Part shown: positions 21,201 through 30,600 of the stretch, piece by piece
Layout of the letters: each line of letters begins with the position of its first letter
Position numbering within the stretch: the stretch's first letter is position 1
Source: Ciona intestinalis
Lineage: Eukaryota; Chordata; Ascidiacea; Phlebobranchia; Cionidae
NCBI RefSeq assembly: GCF_000224145.3
Contig: NC_020166.2
Location: 2,659,561 to 2,723,560 of the forward strand
DNA length: 64,000 nucleotides
Direction of reading: 5' to 3'
Notes under the pieces: model-generated
Told to the model about the DNA's origin: nothing
Database searches by the model: none
The model's input: only the letters and a program-made list of their open reading frames with translations
Translations under genes and position numbers: made by a program

Positions 21201-23519
21201 TTACCGAAATAAGTAAAATCTTTAGCTGTGAATTTTTTAACGAACCTGGCCTTAAGTTTCTTGGTACATTAAAACTGTACGTCGCCATTGCCTTATCCGT
21301 ATTGTCGCAAAATCTTGGTGCGTTTCCGTAACCCGGTTTTGGGTAAACGCTACTCAATGAAGCATCGCCGCCGAAGTCTAAGCCGCTCGGTGAACGACCT
21401 GTAACAAAAGAAGTGATATAAACATGTTTCAATCTTATTTTGAAGTTGAATGGTCCAATTAGGTCCAAAACCGTTTTAATTCCATACCATCCCAGGTTTT
21501 TGCTTATATCTGCGCGTTTGCTGGCGGGGCATCGGTAGTCGTTATAACACAGGTTTTATAAACATTTACAAAGTACTGTTTTACTAAATAACCAGTGACG
21601 AAAATTGTAGTTTCGCAAGGCTAACAGTGCCTAGGCATGAAATAGACTTGTTTTAAGTAAATGATTCTTCAATTTACAAGTGTATCCTATTAAAACGGTA
21701 TACTGCATATTTTACTACATTATAGTAGTGATATGTTTATGTATATACATGCACATACTAACAGCACTATATACGCAAAGTTTATTACCATACAAATCAC
21801 TTTATGGGACAGGATAGGTCTATATAGTACTGTGAAATAAGATGAGACAGTTTTAGAACATAATATCTAAATATCTTGATCGTATTTTTTTCAACTAGTA
21901 ACAACGGTCTATACGGAAGTCGTGAGAATACGGTTTTACCATTCTTTGAATGTTCTTTGTTTACTACCCAAGCTGTCCCATTTGCCCTAACTTGCTATTT
22001 AGTAAGGTGGAAGAAGATGGGACACCTTTTCATCCTATTTTCTTCATCCCATTTGGTAGTGAACAAAAAACATTCAAAGAATTATGAAACCACATCCTCA
22101 CGACTCCTATAGACTGCTGTTAATTGTTTAAAACCAATCAGAATATTTTGATATTATGTTTTTTTGATATTACCCCACCTTTTCCAACCTACTATATACA
22201 TCATTGGTAAAATAAAATAATTGAAAAATTATTACCAAGATCAAACACGAGTTTTTCTCTGAATCTGCTCAGTGTTGGATCTGGCCCGTTGTTATTTATT
22301 TCTCCCCTGTAAAGCCAAGATCCAGAGTCAGGCATCCATATAGTTCCGCATGCTATGTCTGCTCCATGGTTCTAGAATAATTACATATGCTTATACTTAT
22401 ATGAGCCGCTATAACAAGCTGGTAATGTTTTAAGCTGTGATAATGTATATATTTTGGTGGTGTAAGATGGGATATGTTTTTGTTTTAGTTTATTGTCCCA
22501 TTTGGTAGTAAACAAAGGAATATATACAGTACTATATACCCGCAGTCTGAAGACCCTAAAAGAGCATTGGTAATTTTTCAAAACTGTTAAAAAAATTAGT
22601 TGCTACTGGTATGTTCCATTTTACCCCACAGAACTATATAACTCCTAGCAGCGCACTTGCTATAACTAGGAGGGGAAGACGGGACACTTTTAGCAGATAA
22701 TATCTAAATAACCTGATCGTGTTTTAAACAATTAAAAACGGTCTATGGAAGTTGTGATAAGGTTTTATAATTCTTTGAATGTTCTTTGTTTACTACCAAA
22801 TGGGACGATAAAATAGAATTATATGTTCTATCTTCTCCCACCCTAATAAAAAAACGCAATAATTTGTTCTTCTTTTTTATAATCCTTTTTACATACCTTC
22901 ATAGGATGGACCAAAACGACTTGCTGTCCAGGATAATAAATAGCCATTGGGTGACGCTGAGTGTAAGCTCCCGCTCCCTTTGATTGCCCACACGCTTGTG
23001 CCTCATTGGGTGAGTAGTCATAACCTTATAGAGAAAACATAAACGAGTTTTTAAAGTAATGTTGTTTTTTTCAAAATAGTTTTGCAATACACATAGTATT
23101 AATATAGTAGGGTGGGGTAAGACGGGACACCTTTAGCCTATATTATCCAAATATCCTAATCGTGTTTTGAACAATTAACGATGGTCTATATAGGAGTCGC
23201 GAGGATACGGTTAAATAATTCATTAAATGTTCTTTTTTACTACCAAATGGGACGAGAAAATAGAATAAAAACGTGTCCAATCTTTTTCCACCCTATATAA
23301 TCACAAATCCTATTTTTCAAAAAAAGGTAAAATACCTGTATCGAGACCAAACGTTCCGTCCCTCGGCGCTTTGATTTCGGCATTTCTCGGAAAACCTCGG
23401 CAAAAGTTCGGATTCCAAGTGCCGCCGTTCTTTTCAGTGTAGTCGGTACATGCCAGCCAACTATGGCTTGTTGCATGTGAAATAAAACTTGCAAGAAAAA
23501 CTATGCAGATTGGCAGCAT
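18295..23519 (-). CDS. LPMO-like ectoprotein with C-terminal membrane helix, 439 aa, eight exons
   Basis: Exons in transcript order: 23519-23336, 23024-22897, 22371-22236, 21398-21246, 20728-20616, 19491-19151, 18762-18632, 18428-18295; total 1320 nt in frame. The signal peptide (1-18) would leave His19 as the new N-terminus (HATS/HSWLACTDY). Later features are RHPMAIYYPGQQVVLVHP then KNHGAD (86-109) and a strand-rich end FLWIWAFNG...YSSCFEV (206-224). An N-terminal His, a second internal His and a Y-x-S-C-x-E-V end strand recall the histidine-brace copper sites of lytic polysaccharide monooxygenases, which oxidise cellulose or chitin; this is inference. A Thr-rich mucin-like linker (about 265-352), a short basic domain and one hydrophobic helix (about 403-421) follow. 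Exon borders 4, 7 and 8 were chosen to keep frame and are less sure. Each of the first five introns holds at least one MITE. Confidence 0.7.
18800..19008. repeat. GAAT microsatellite in intron 6 of the LPMO-like gene
   Basis: A long run of (GAAT)n with scattered TATG and AATA variants, between exons 6 and 7. Confidence 0.95.
19020..19105 (-). mobile_element. SINE tail fragment
   Basis: Blocks CGACAGTAGGTATAACA, GTGTTCTGTTTC and ACACACCTCATG survive from the family tail. Confidence 0.5.
19761..19879. repeat. Large inverted repeat (39-bp arms)
   Basis: Arms at 19761-19799 and 19841-19879 match at 38 of 39 positions. The loop holds a second direct copy of the ATCTGGTATAAAAAACGTA part, so a smaller perfect 19-bp hairpin with an 8-nt loop also forms at 19814-19859. 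Confidence 0.9.
19980..20180 (+). mobile_element. MITE family A, intron 5 of the LPMO-like gene
   Basis: Full-length, with ends TAGTAGGTTGGGGGAAGATG and CCCCCACTCCACTA. Confidence 0.9.
20368..20545 (-). mobile_element. MITE family A, intron 5 of the LPMO-like gene
   Basis: The left end is eroded (GGTAGGCTGAGGGAAGATGG); the right end CCTCCACAATACTA is recognisable. Confidence 0.8.
20752..20950 (-). mobile_element. MITE family A, intron 4 of the LPMO-like gene
   Basis: TATAGTAAGGAGGAAAGATG at the left; TTTCCCCCAAACCCTGCATA at the right. It ends 24 bp from exon 5. Confidence 0.8.
21058..21190 (+). mobile_element. MITE family A, short, intron 4 of the LPMO-like gene
   Basis: GGATAAAATGGG ... 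GCCTTTAGCACCTC at the left and CATCTTACCCCACTATG at the right; the middle is deleted. Confidence 0.7.
21823..21998 (+). mobile_element. MITE family A, intron 3, abutting another copy
   Basis: TATAGTACTGTGAAATAAGATG to CCCTAACTTGCTATT. Its end runs straight into the next copy. Confidence 0.75.
21997..22197 (-). mobile_element. MITE family A, intron 3, abutting another copy
   Basis: TTTAGTAAGGTGGAAGAAGATG to CCAACCTACTATA; opposite orientation to its neighbour. Confidence 0.8.
22446..22640. mobile_element. MITE family B (representative description)
   Basis: This related subfamily has ends of the type GGTGG(G)GTAAGATGGGA and TTACCCCACAG(T)ACTATA. Its core has a CCCTAAAAGAGCATT-like motif in place of the family A CGGTCTATGGAAGTCG motif. 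Other copies are near 30695, 37100, 37992 and 41060. Confidence 0.75.
22661..22848 (+). mobile_element. MITE family A, intron 2 of the LPMO-like gene
   Basis: TAACTAGGAGGGGAAGACGG to CTTCTCCCACCCTAATA; it ends 49 bp from exon 2. Confidence 0.8.
23103..23299 (+). mobile_element. MITE family A, intron 1 of the LPMO-like gene
   Basis: It makes up 197 bp of a 311-bp intron; ends TAGTAGGGTGGGGTAAGACG and TTTTTCCACCCTATA. Confidence 0.85.
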
Positions 23520-24867
23520 TTTAGATTGACGCCAAGACGGCTATTACAGCTTTATAAATAATCGATGTACAAGCAATTCTGATAACGAGATAACGTCCTG
23601 TTGGTACACGAAAGCGTTTTTAATATCACAAATTGCATATTGCTTCTCAGGCTATATGATAATTTATTAAAAAAGAACGCCTAAAAATCTTTACCATGAA
23701 CTGAACTAACGGTTCTATATCTATATAAAATAGTAGCCTATGTGCATTAGCAAGCTGTATCAGCTTGTAATATTGCCACGTACATTAAGCACCGTATAAT
23801 CCTCAAGAGCTGTTTCCTAATTCTTATATACTATGCTGCGTCGCAAGCTTTAAAGCTGCAAACGTAAAATTTCCCTTTTCCTTTTCGAACTTCCGAGAAA
23901 TTACCGCTTACCCGCAAAGAGTGCGTCATAGTTGGCGGCGTCACTCCACCAATTTACGTTAGATGGTCAAGTTTGAGGCCTGTGGTTAAAATGACTCATC
24001 GAGCTCTGAAACAGTAAGCATCAGTTGTACTCTAACAAATTGGCCTAGATTGATTTCCCAGGTCATAGGTTTAAGGGTCGTGGCCACAATTGGACACGCT
24101 TAAAAATAAGGCTGTTTTAACAAGTTTCCAGTAAAAATTGTGCTACCAAGATGATTCAATAGATTTTAATTCGAACTTTCATGAATTGGTGTAACCGGTT
24201 TTGAACCGGTTTTTGTACATTTGATTATTCTTAACACAATCGTTTTTTTCGAAATCCTGTTTAAAACAGCTGTATTTAATCTTATAGTTCAATTCTCTGC
24301 GTTTTTCCAATAATATTTAAATTTTAGGTTTTATTACTTTGTAATACAGTTTATATAGAAACTGTCGTATTTTACTTCGACTATTACATTTAAACAACAC
24401 TGAAATAGAACATAGGATCGCTCATATATCCAAATTATGAGCTAAGTAAGTAATTTAAAGGTGCGGTTGTATAACGAATTGATTACACTTGTTCGTCGCT
24501 CCAATTTCTTGAGAAAGAAGTCACTGTAATATTTCAGTACGAGCGGGAAAATTTACGGAAGTTGCGGTTATAATTTTGTTAACATTACGCCTATTTTGCT
24601 CGATACTTATCTTTGCCACTCCTGGTTTTTAAATCCTATAGCAGCAAACAGTGCGCCTTTGTAGTTGCTAACGGAGATTGACCGCAACCACTTTTGCAAT
24701 TCCGTTTCTCAACATGTAAATAGTTATTACTTTGCGGCTAAATCTTTGCGGTTTGATCATTAAAAGGTTTATATATGGCGGTATGATGTGTTTCCGGACA
24801 CACCTATATTGATACGATTTAATCTCAGTAAAAGAGTATGGTATACAGATACATTCGCATATATATA

Positions 24868-24972
24868 CATACAGTGGGGTGGGGTAAGATGGTGTTTACG
24901 ATCTTTTTTAGGGTTTTATCTGGTAATATGCAGTGATTACTTACTGGTAATCCTCTCTTACCCCACAGTACA
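24868..24972. mobile_element. Short MITE with family B ends
   Basis: Only about 100 bp: ACAGTGGGGTGGGGTAAGATGG to TCTTACCCCACAGTA. It is an internally deleted form. Confidence 0.7.
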
Positions 24973-25139
24973 ACAAATGCGTTAATATTTCCCGTCTACC
25001 TCTTGCATATTCACCATTTTGTTATAACAAACACAATATACAAATATGTAATTGTAAACTTTAATTGGTCGCTTGTGTGCACCCACAAAATTTATTTGAA
25101 TGACAATTAATTATTTTAGGGTTATAGGGGACCAATAGT

Positions 25140-25350
25140 ATTTATAACACGGATGTTCTACACTATTTACATTGTGCTCGCTTATTACGAGTTACCACGT
25201 ATATGTAACTTTGTCGCTAATTAGACATGGCCACGGGTGTTTAAAATGCAAGGGTTAGAGTTGTTCCCTTTGCACCAGAGGTTGCGGTTTCGAGACTCGA
25301 CGCTGCTATCATTGTCGGCGTTTTATAAAGCATTGTGGGCGTGTCCTAGA
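25140..25350. mobile_element. Two SINE fragments in opposite orientation
   Basis: A - strand tail piece (ACGAGTTACCACGTATATGT) is followed by a + strand B-box piece (CACCAGAGGTTGCGG ... GAGACTCGACGCTGC). Confidence 0.5.
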
Positions 25351-25639
25351 GCAAACCACTTTAACGGTAATTGCTACAAACCAATGCTTTCTTACAGATT
25401 GTCTAAATCTTTACCCATGGTACTATGCATGATAATAAGTAGATTAAAAAAAGCTCGCTAAAATATATGTTCTGGTTTTCATTTGCCATTTATTCAAAGA
25501 CGTAATAGATTTATATATGAAATCAAACAGTAACTTAAAGTGGTTTTAAAATACGTTTTATCCGATAATGGTGTTTATAAGCCAATGCTTAAGACAAGCA
25601 AACAGAAACAAAACTTCATACTGCATTTATATATCAACG

Positions 25640-25758
25640 TATACAGTTGGGTGGGGGAAGATGGGACACCTTTTATTCCATTTTCTCCAACCGTGTTCAC
25701 GATCAGGATACTTGAATACAATGTGCTGAAGGTGTCCCGTCATCCCCATCCTACTATA
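25640..25758 (-). mobile_element. MITE family A, internally deleted
   Basis: Both ends are intact (ACAGTTGGGTGGGGGAAGATG, CCCCATCCTACTA) around a shortened core. Confidence 0.85.
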
Positions 25759-25775
25759 TATATAATATATTTAAT

Positions 25776-26018
25776 TTAACTTTCGGACAGGTCAAACGCG
25801 TCTTGTATACGGACGAGAATGTGTTGCGGTGTTGACGAAATGGGCTCCGATCTACATTCATGAATTATTGATACGGGAAGCATCCTTCTTGAGTCTAAGA
25901 TGGTACCTCTTGCTCTTAACTGCAGGTGAGTCGAGATCTGACGTGATTTTGAAATGATATGCTTGGACAGTTGGTTGCGACGCATTGAACAGTTGGTTTC
26001 TTGTGCTTTAACTTGCAT
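25776..26018 (-). CDS. Unrecognised 80-aa reading frame
   Basis: An open frame of 80 residues with balanced, polar composition (MQVKAQETNCSMRRNQLSK... to ...QDAFDLSES). It shows no signal peptide, membrane helix or known motif. Its stop is 18 bp from a MITE end. It might be a terminal exon of a longer - strand gene or a chance frame; no splice partner could be fixed. Confidence 0.25.
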   Translation of the reverse strand: MQVKAQETNCSMRRNQLSKHIISKSRQISTHLQLRARGTILDSRRMLPVSIIHECRSEPISSTPQHILVRIQDAFDLSES

Positions 26019-26606
26019 GCTATATTTGGTGCGCCTGTAACGGACCGCCGAGTTTTTATTTGTTATTTTTTATTTCTGGTAAAGATAATAAAAATAAAAA
26101 AGTTTAAAAAAGTTGTTTAAAAGTTAGTTTTTGGTCGGAAACTTTGGTTTAAGTAACAATATGTATAAAAACTCATTTTACTATATTTTTTTCATATTCC
26201 AGTTAGCTGATTTCCTAAAAACAGATATAGCAGAATAGGTATATAGTAGAAAAAAACAAAACGTATAACGAAATAGATGGAGAAAAAGTAAAATTTTACC
26301 TACGCCCCATAGCTTAAGGCCGAGCCATACCTATCAAAATTTAAACCAAACCAGATTCAATTTTCGTTTAAAGTTTGATTAAATCATGGGTCGATTTTTC
26401 TCATCAATTACCATTGCAGCAGCAGACGCTTTGGTCTCGTTTTCCCAAGGGCACAACGGTCAAGTTACTGTAATGCGAACTTGAGGCAATCGAATTGTTG
26501 ATTTCCCACTATGTGCATTTTCTTTAGTACATTGGAATATCTAGTTTGCTTTTACCGCTTGGCAGAAATCTAGAAGCATTTGATATAGGTGAGTTACGTT
26601 TACGTA

Positions 26607-26773
26607 TATAGTAGGGTGGGAGAAGACGGGAAACCTTTAGCACATGATATCCAGATATCCTGATCGTGTTTTAAACAATTAACAACGGTCTATGGAAGTT
26701 GTGAGGATATGATTTATAATTCATTGGATGGTCTCCGTGAAGAACTGTTTCATCTATCCCCACCCTACTGTAT
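26607..26773 (+). mobile_element. MITE family A, slightly shortened
   Basis: TAGTAGGGTGGGAGAAGACGG to TATCCCCACCCTACTG; part of the right core is missing. Confidence 0.85.
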
Positions 26774-26873
26774 ATTAGGTTGGGGTAAGATGACCAATGC
26801 TTTGCAAATTGTTAAAAACATGGATGGGAAATATGGGATATTAAAGATATATTCATCTTGGCCACAGTACCAT
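26772..26873. mobile_element. Short MITE with family B left end
   Basis: TATTAGGTTGGGGTAAGATGAC starts exactly where the previous copy ends; the right end is near GGCCACAGTAC. Confidence 0.55.
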
Positions 26874-27103
26874 ATATATATATGAAACTTATGTTGGTAT
26901 ATAAAGTCAGGAACTTTTAAATCCGCGATTAGATTGTAGATATTGCTAAAATTAGTTATTGTTTTACCGTAACACTATATATAATAAATATAACAACATC
27001 AGGACATCAGGAATAAGTTAAACTAGGGTCTATACTTTATCATATATAGCTCCGCGTGTACATTGTTGTTTGAATAATTGCCCCACAAAAAATATTTTAA
27101 AAT

Positions 27104-27257
27104 GGTATTTTGGGCTAAGATGGGATACTATACGCACCTCTAAATCCCCCAATTCTGTTTTTAACCATTAACAATACTCTTTTTAAGTCGCTGGACTGTA
27201 TTCTCTGTACCAAATAGGACGAGAAACAAGAATGTTTCATCTTATTCCACCTTTATT
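27104..27257 (+). mobile_element. MITE family A, diverged
   Basis: TATTTTGGGCTAAGATGGGATA to TTTCATCTTATTCCACCTTTA. Confidence 0.6.
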
Positions 27258-27600
27258 ACGTTATATCATTATTCTATTTACCTGCCGAGATCAAACGCCA
27301 GTTGCTTGTGACGTCACATTGATTGTGTGTCGCCCTGACAGGAAGTATCCACGCTTTTATATTTATTCAATACACGGCTGTTATTCTAGGAGTGTTTTGA
27401 ATCGGTACACTGGAGGCTTATGGTTTACGCTTGTTCGTGTATAACTAAGCGTGTCTTGTGTCGCGTGTTGCCCTACTATTACGATACAGCTACCGAAACA
27501 AAGAAAAGAGCGGCTGCTGTCAGACCACGCACCGGCGAGGGAAATTGTCGAATAATAAGCAGTATTATGATCGGGCTTAACTTAACTCTGTAGCGACACA

Positions 27601-30600
27601 ATGGACGCTACGACGCTGTTAAAAGGTATTCAGCTAACTCAAGCTCAAATTGATGATCGGCAAAGGACAAACAGCACTCGCAATAACAAGTAAGTGCGTG
27701 AGATAAATTGTAAAACATTGTGTTTTGTATATACGTATTAGCTACTCACTCAGTCAGTTATGCAGTAACTCTAGCAATACGAGTGGTCGGTTCCTTCCTT
27801 TTTGTTTTTGTCTTTAAGTGTAATGCTCAAATCACGTTTCGCCTATGCGTTGCATTTATACACACTAGCAGTATATTTGTACAGTATATATTTTTATTAA
27901 CATATATTAGGTTGGGGGAAATAGGACACCTTTTCATTCTATTTACTCGTCCTATTTGGTAGTAAACAAAGAGCATTCAAATAATTATAAAACCGTGTCT
28001 TCACGACTTCCATAGACCGCTGTTGAGTGTTTAAAAGACGATCAGGGTACTTGGATATTATGTGCTAAAGGTGTCCCATCTTCCCCCACCCTACTATAGG
28101 TTTTATAGTTAAATGGTGTATTCTGATTGTTGTTGTGTTTTTACTACGTGGAACTTTATATAGAGTGTAGTGTTACAGTATTAATAAGTTGCAATTAGCC
28201 TTTATATTGGTGGCTCTAAGGGGCGTACAATGTAAAATGAGTATACGTTTCCGCACTCGTAGTACTACATACACTACATAACCAACCTAATGCATTATGT
28301 AAGTCTCATGGGTAAGATACTCGCGTAATTAGATTAACCAGGAACTTTAAATATAACGATGTAAAAATAAGTTTACGAGTTTTCGCACCGGAATCTACAT
28401 TTTGATATTCAATCATGTTTTGCAATTACTTTTGGGCAAATATTTATCATAGGATAAGAAAGACGGTCAATTTTAGCACACAATATCCAAATATCCTGAT
28501 CGTACTTTAAAAAATTGCAACGGTCTGTATACGGGACTCGTGAGGATACGGTTTATAATTCTTTAAACTTTCTTTACTGCCAAATGAACATGAAAATAGA
28601 ATGAAAGGTGTTCCATCTCCCCCCACCCTACTATACTTAGTTACATCATTTATGTGCCAGACACCGACATCTGTATCTTCATATAGTAGGGTGGGGGAAG
28701 ATGGGACATCTTTAACACATAATTTCCAAATAGCCTGATCGTGTTTTAAAAAATTAACAACGGTCCGTGGAAGTCGTAAGGATACGGTTTCATAATTCTT
28801 TGAATTTTCTTTGTTTACTACCAAATGAAAAGAGAAAACAAAATGAAAAGGTGTCCCAGCATCTTCCCCCACCCTACTATATCGATTATTACAGCTGGAA
28901 CATTGAATAGCCCGATTGTATTATATCGCAACCGCTCGGTCCGGCTAAATAAATACGTACCGTCGTAAGAATAGGTGTTTGTCTATTTCCCCAAACGCGA
29001 GAACATTTAATGTGTCCGTTCGACACTTATTCCATGAATTGAATTGTTGGTGTAAAACCCCCGTTTTTAAAAGGCGTTGGCGAAAACGGTTTAGTTTCTG
29101 AATAAATTATATTAAGTTTCACGGCCGTTTAAAATTATTGTGAATAAAGCAATACATTGTAATTGGTACTTTAGTAGCGTATTTATCAACTTTTATAAAC
29201 TTAAAAAAAATCACGAAAATTTGAATAAAAACGAATTAGAATTTTGATAGTTACTGATGGAGTAGAGTCGTACATTTCCCAAGTTGCATTTTTTTGTATT
29301 ATTATGTACCGAAATGATGCAATGTCGATGTACAAACGTCATTAATACGCGGTTCCTAAGTGATGTCATTTTGTCATGGTTGTCCATATACGCTTTATTA
29401 TTGTCATTCGTATAGATTTAACAAATACATTTTACCTCGATTTTAAGCCCACTGAAAATTTGGATATTTGCGTTTCGTTTTTATAACACATATGTCATGG
29501 AGCTATATCCGTGTGCGGTTCGATCGATACTGTCTTCTGTTGTCCCGACAATGTTTCGGCTGTCACCTAGGTTACATTACCATTTTTCTCCACAAAAGGC
29601 CCAAAAAAGTAATAAATTTTTAATGAGAGCTATAACTACGTTATAACTTGTAAGATACTCCCACCGCGGCCTAAAAAAGTGTGATTTTCTTGCTATTTCA
29701 TCTTAGCGTAGATATTTCCGCTTGCGGCGCTACTGCGCGAAAAATCTCAAATATTGTAGCCATGGAAACATGTGCTTTATAGCCAATGGCAATTACGGAG
29801 CCTTGGCTACGTATAACACTAACGATTTTGGTATTAGCGGCCGTGTATCGACTTATGTCGAGTAAATTAAGTTATCTGACAATATTGCTGAAGGCGCTTT
29901 TCGGCTTTCACGTTTTGTGTTTAACTTTGAACACAGTCGCTAATGTTTAATTTAAGAAATAAAAATATGATGTCTTTTTTCTTAACCCGTTGAACCGACA
30001 AGATAATATGTCAGCGCGGGTTCATCTTTTAACCTTACCTTGTCTAGCTTCGCTCGCTGAATAAACATTTGTAGCTGGTGTTTCGTATAGACCGCCACAG
30101 CCAGGGGTCGGCAAACATAGTGTATCCAGAACGGGAAAGAAAATCGTTATTTTGCGTTTTGGGCCCCGACGACGTCTCGTTTTCTGATGGCCTCATTTCG
30201 TCGAAACAAGGTGTTTATAGCAGCAGATGCGAGCGCTGAACCTCAAGCTTTTAGCATAGGAGGCAAAATGGATTCAGATATAATAAAACTGCAACAGAAT
30301 GGAATAGGCGAAAGCGCCTCCGAATCAACGTGCTCTTTAGACCGGTCTACCAGGTAGAATTGAAATTAACTGTTCATCGCTTTACTTGCGAAGGCGTCAC
30401 GTCAGTGCCTTGACGCACCGCTGCTTATAAAAAATTAAAAACTCATTTCAGATCACTTCCAAAACCTATATACACCTTCGACTACTCAAACCCCCGATTT
30501 TGCTTGTCGCCAGCAGTACAGATTCGCTTGCAGGCCAGAATAGGATTTCCGTATATTAATATGCTTTTTCTTTTTAGAATGAAGCTAAAGCTTTTTGTAA

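Larger units (their letters stand above)
23520..25775. other. Intergenic stretch with repeat fragments
   Basis: No gene is supported. It contains a short MITE (24868-24972), SINE fragments (25140-25350) and a deleted MITE (25640-25758). Confidence 0.5.
26019..27593. other. Upstream region of the KCNT-like gene
   Basis: Mostly AT-rich DNA with three MITE copies (26607, 26772, 27104). GC rises between 27260 and 27600, directly before the channel's start codon, which may mark a promoter. Confidence 0.4.

Noticed and set aside
21205-21245. Extension of LPMO-like exon 4 to a donor at 21205
   Set aside because: It would put the next exon out of frame; the donor after 21246 restores the frame and gives RPG-VYTFLWIW.
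30255-30353. Reading KCNT exon 2 from an acceptor at CATAG instead of TTTTAG
   Set aside because: That frame meets a stop in exon 3, whereas the TTTTAG acceptor keeps exons 1-3 open together.
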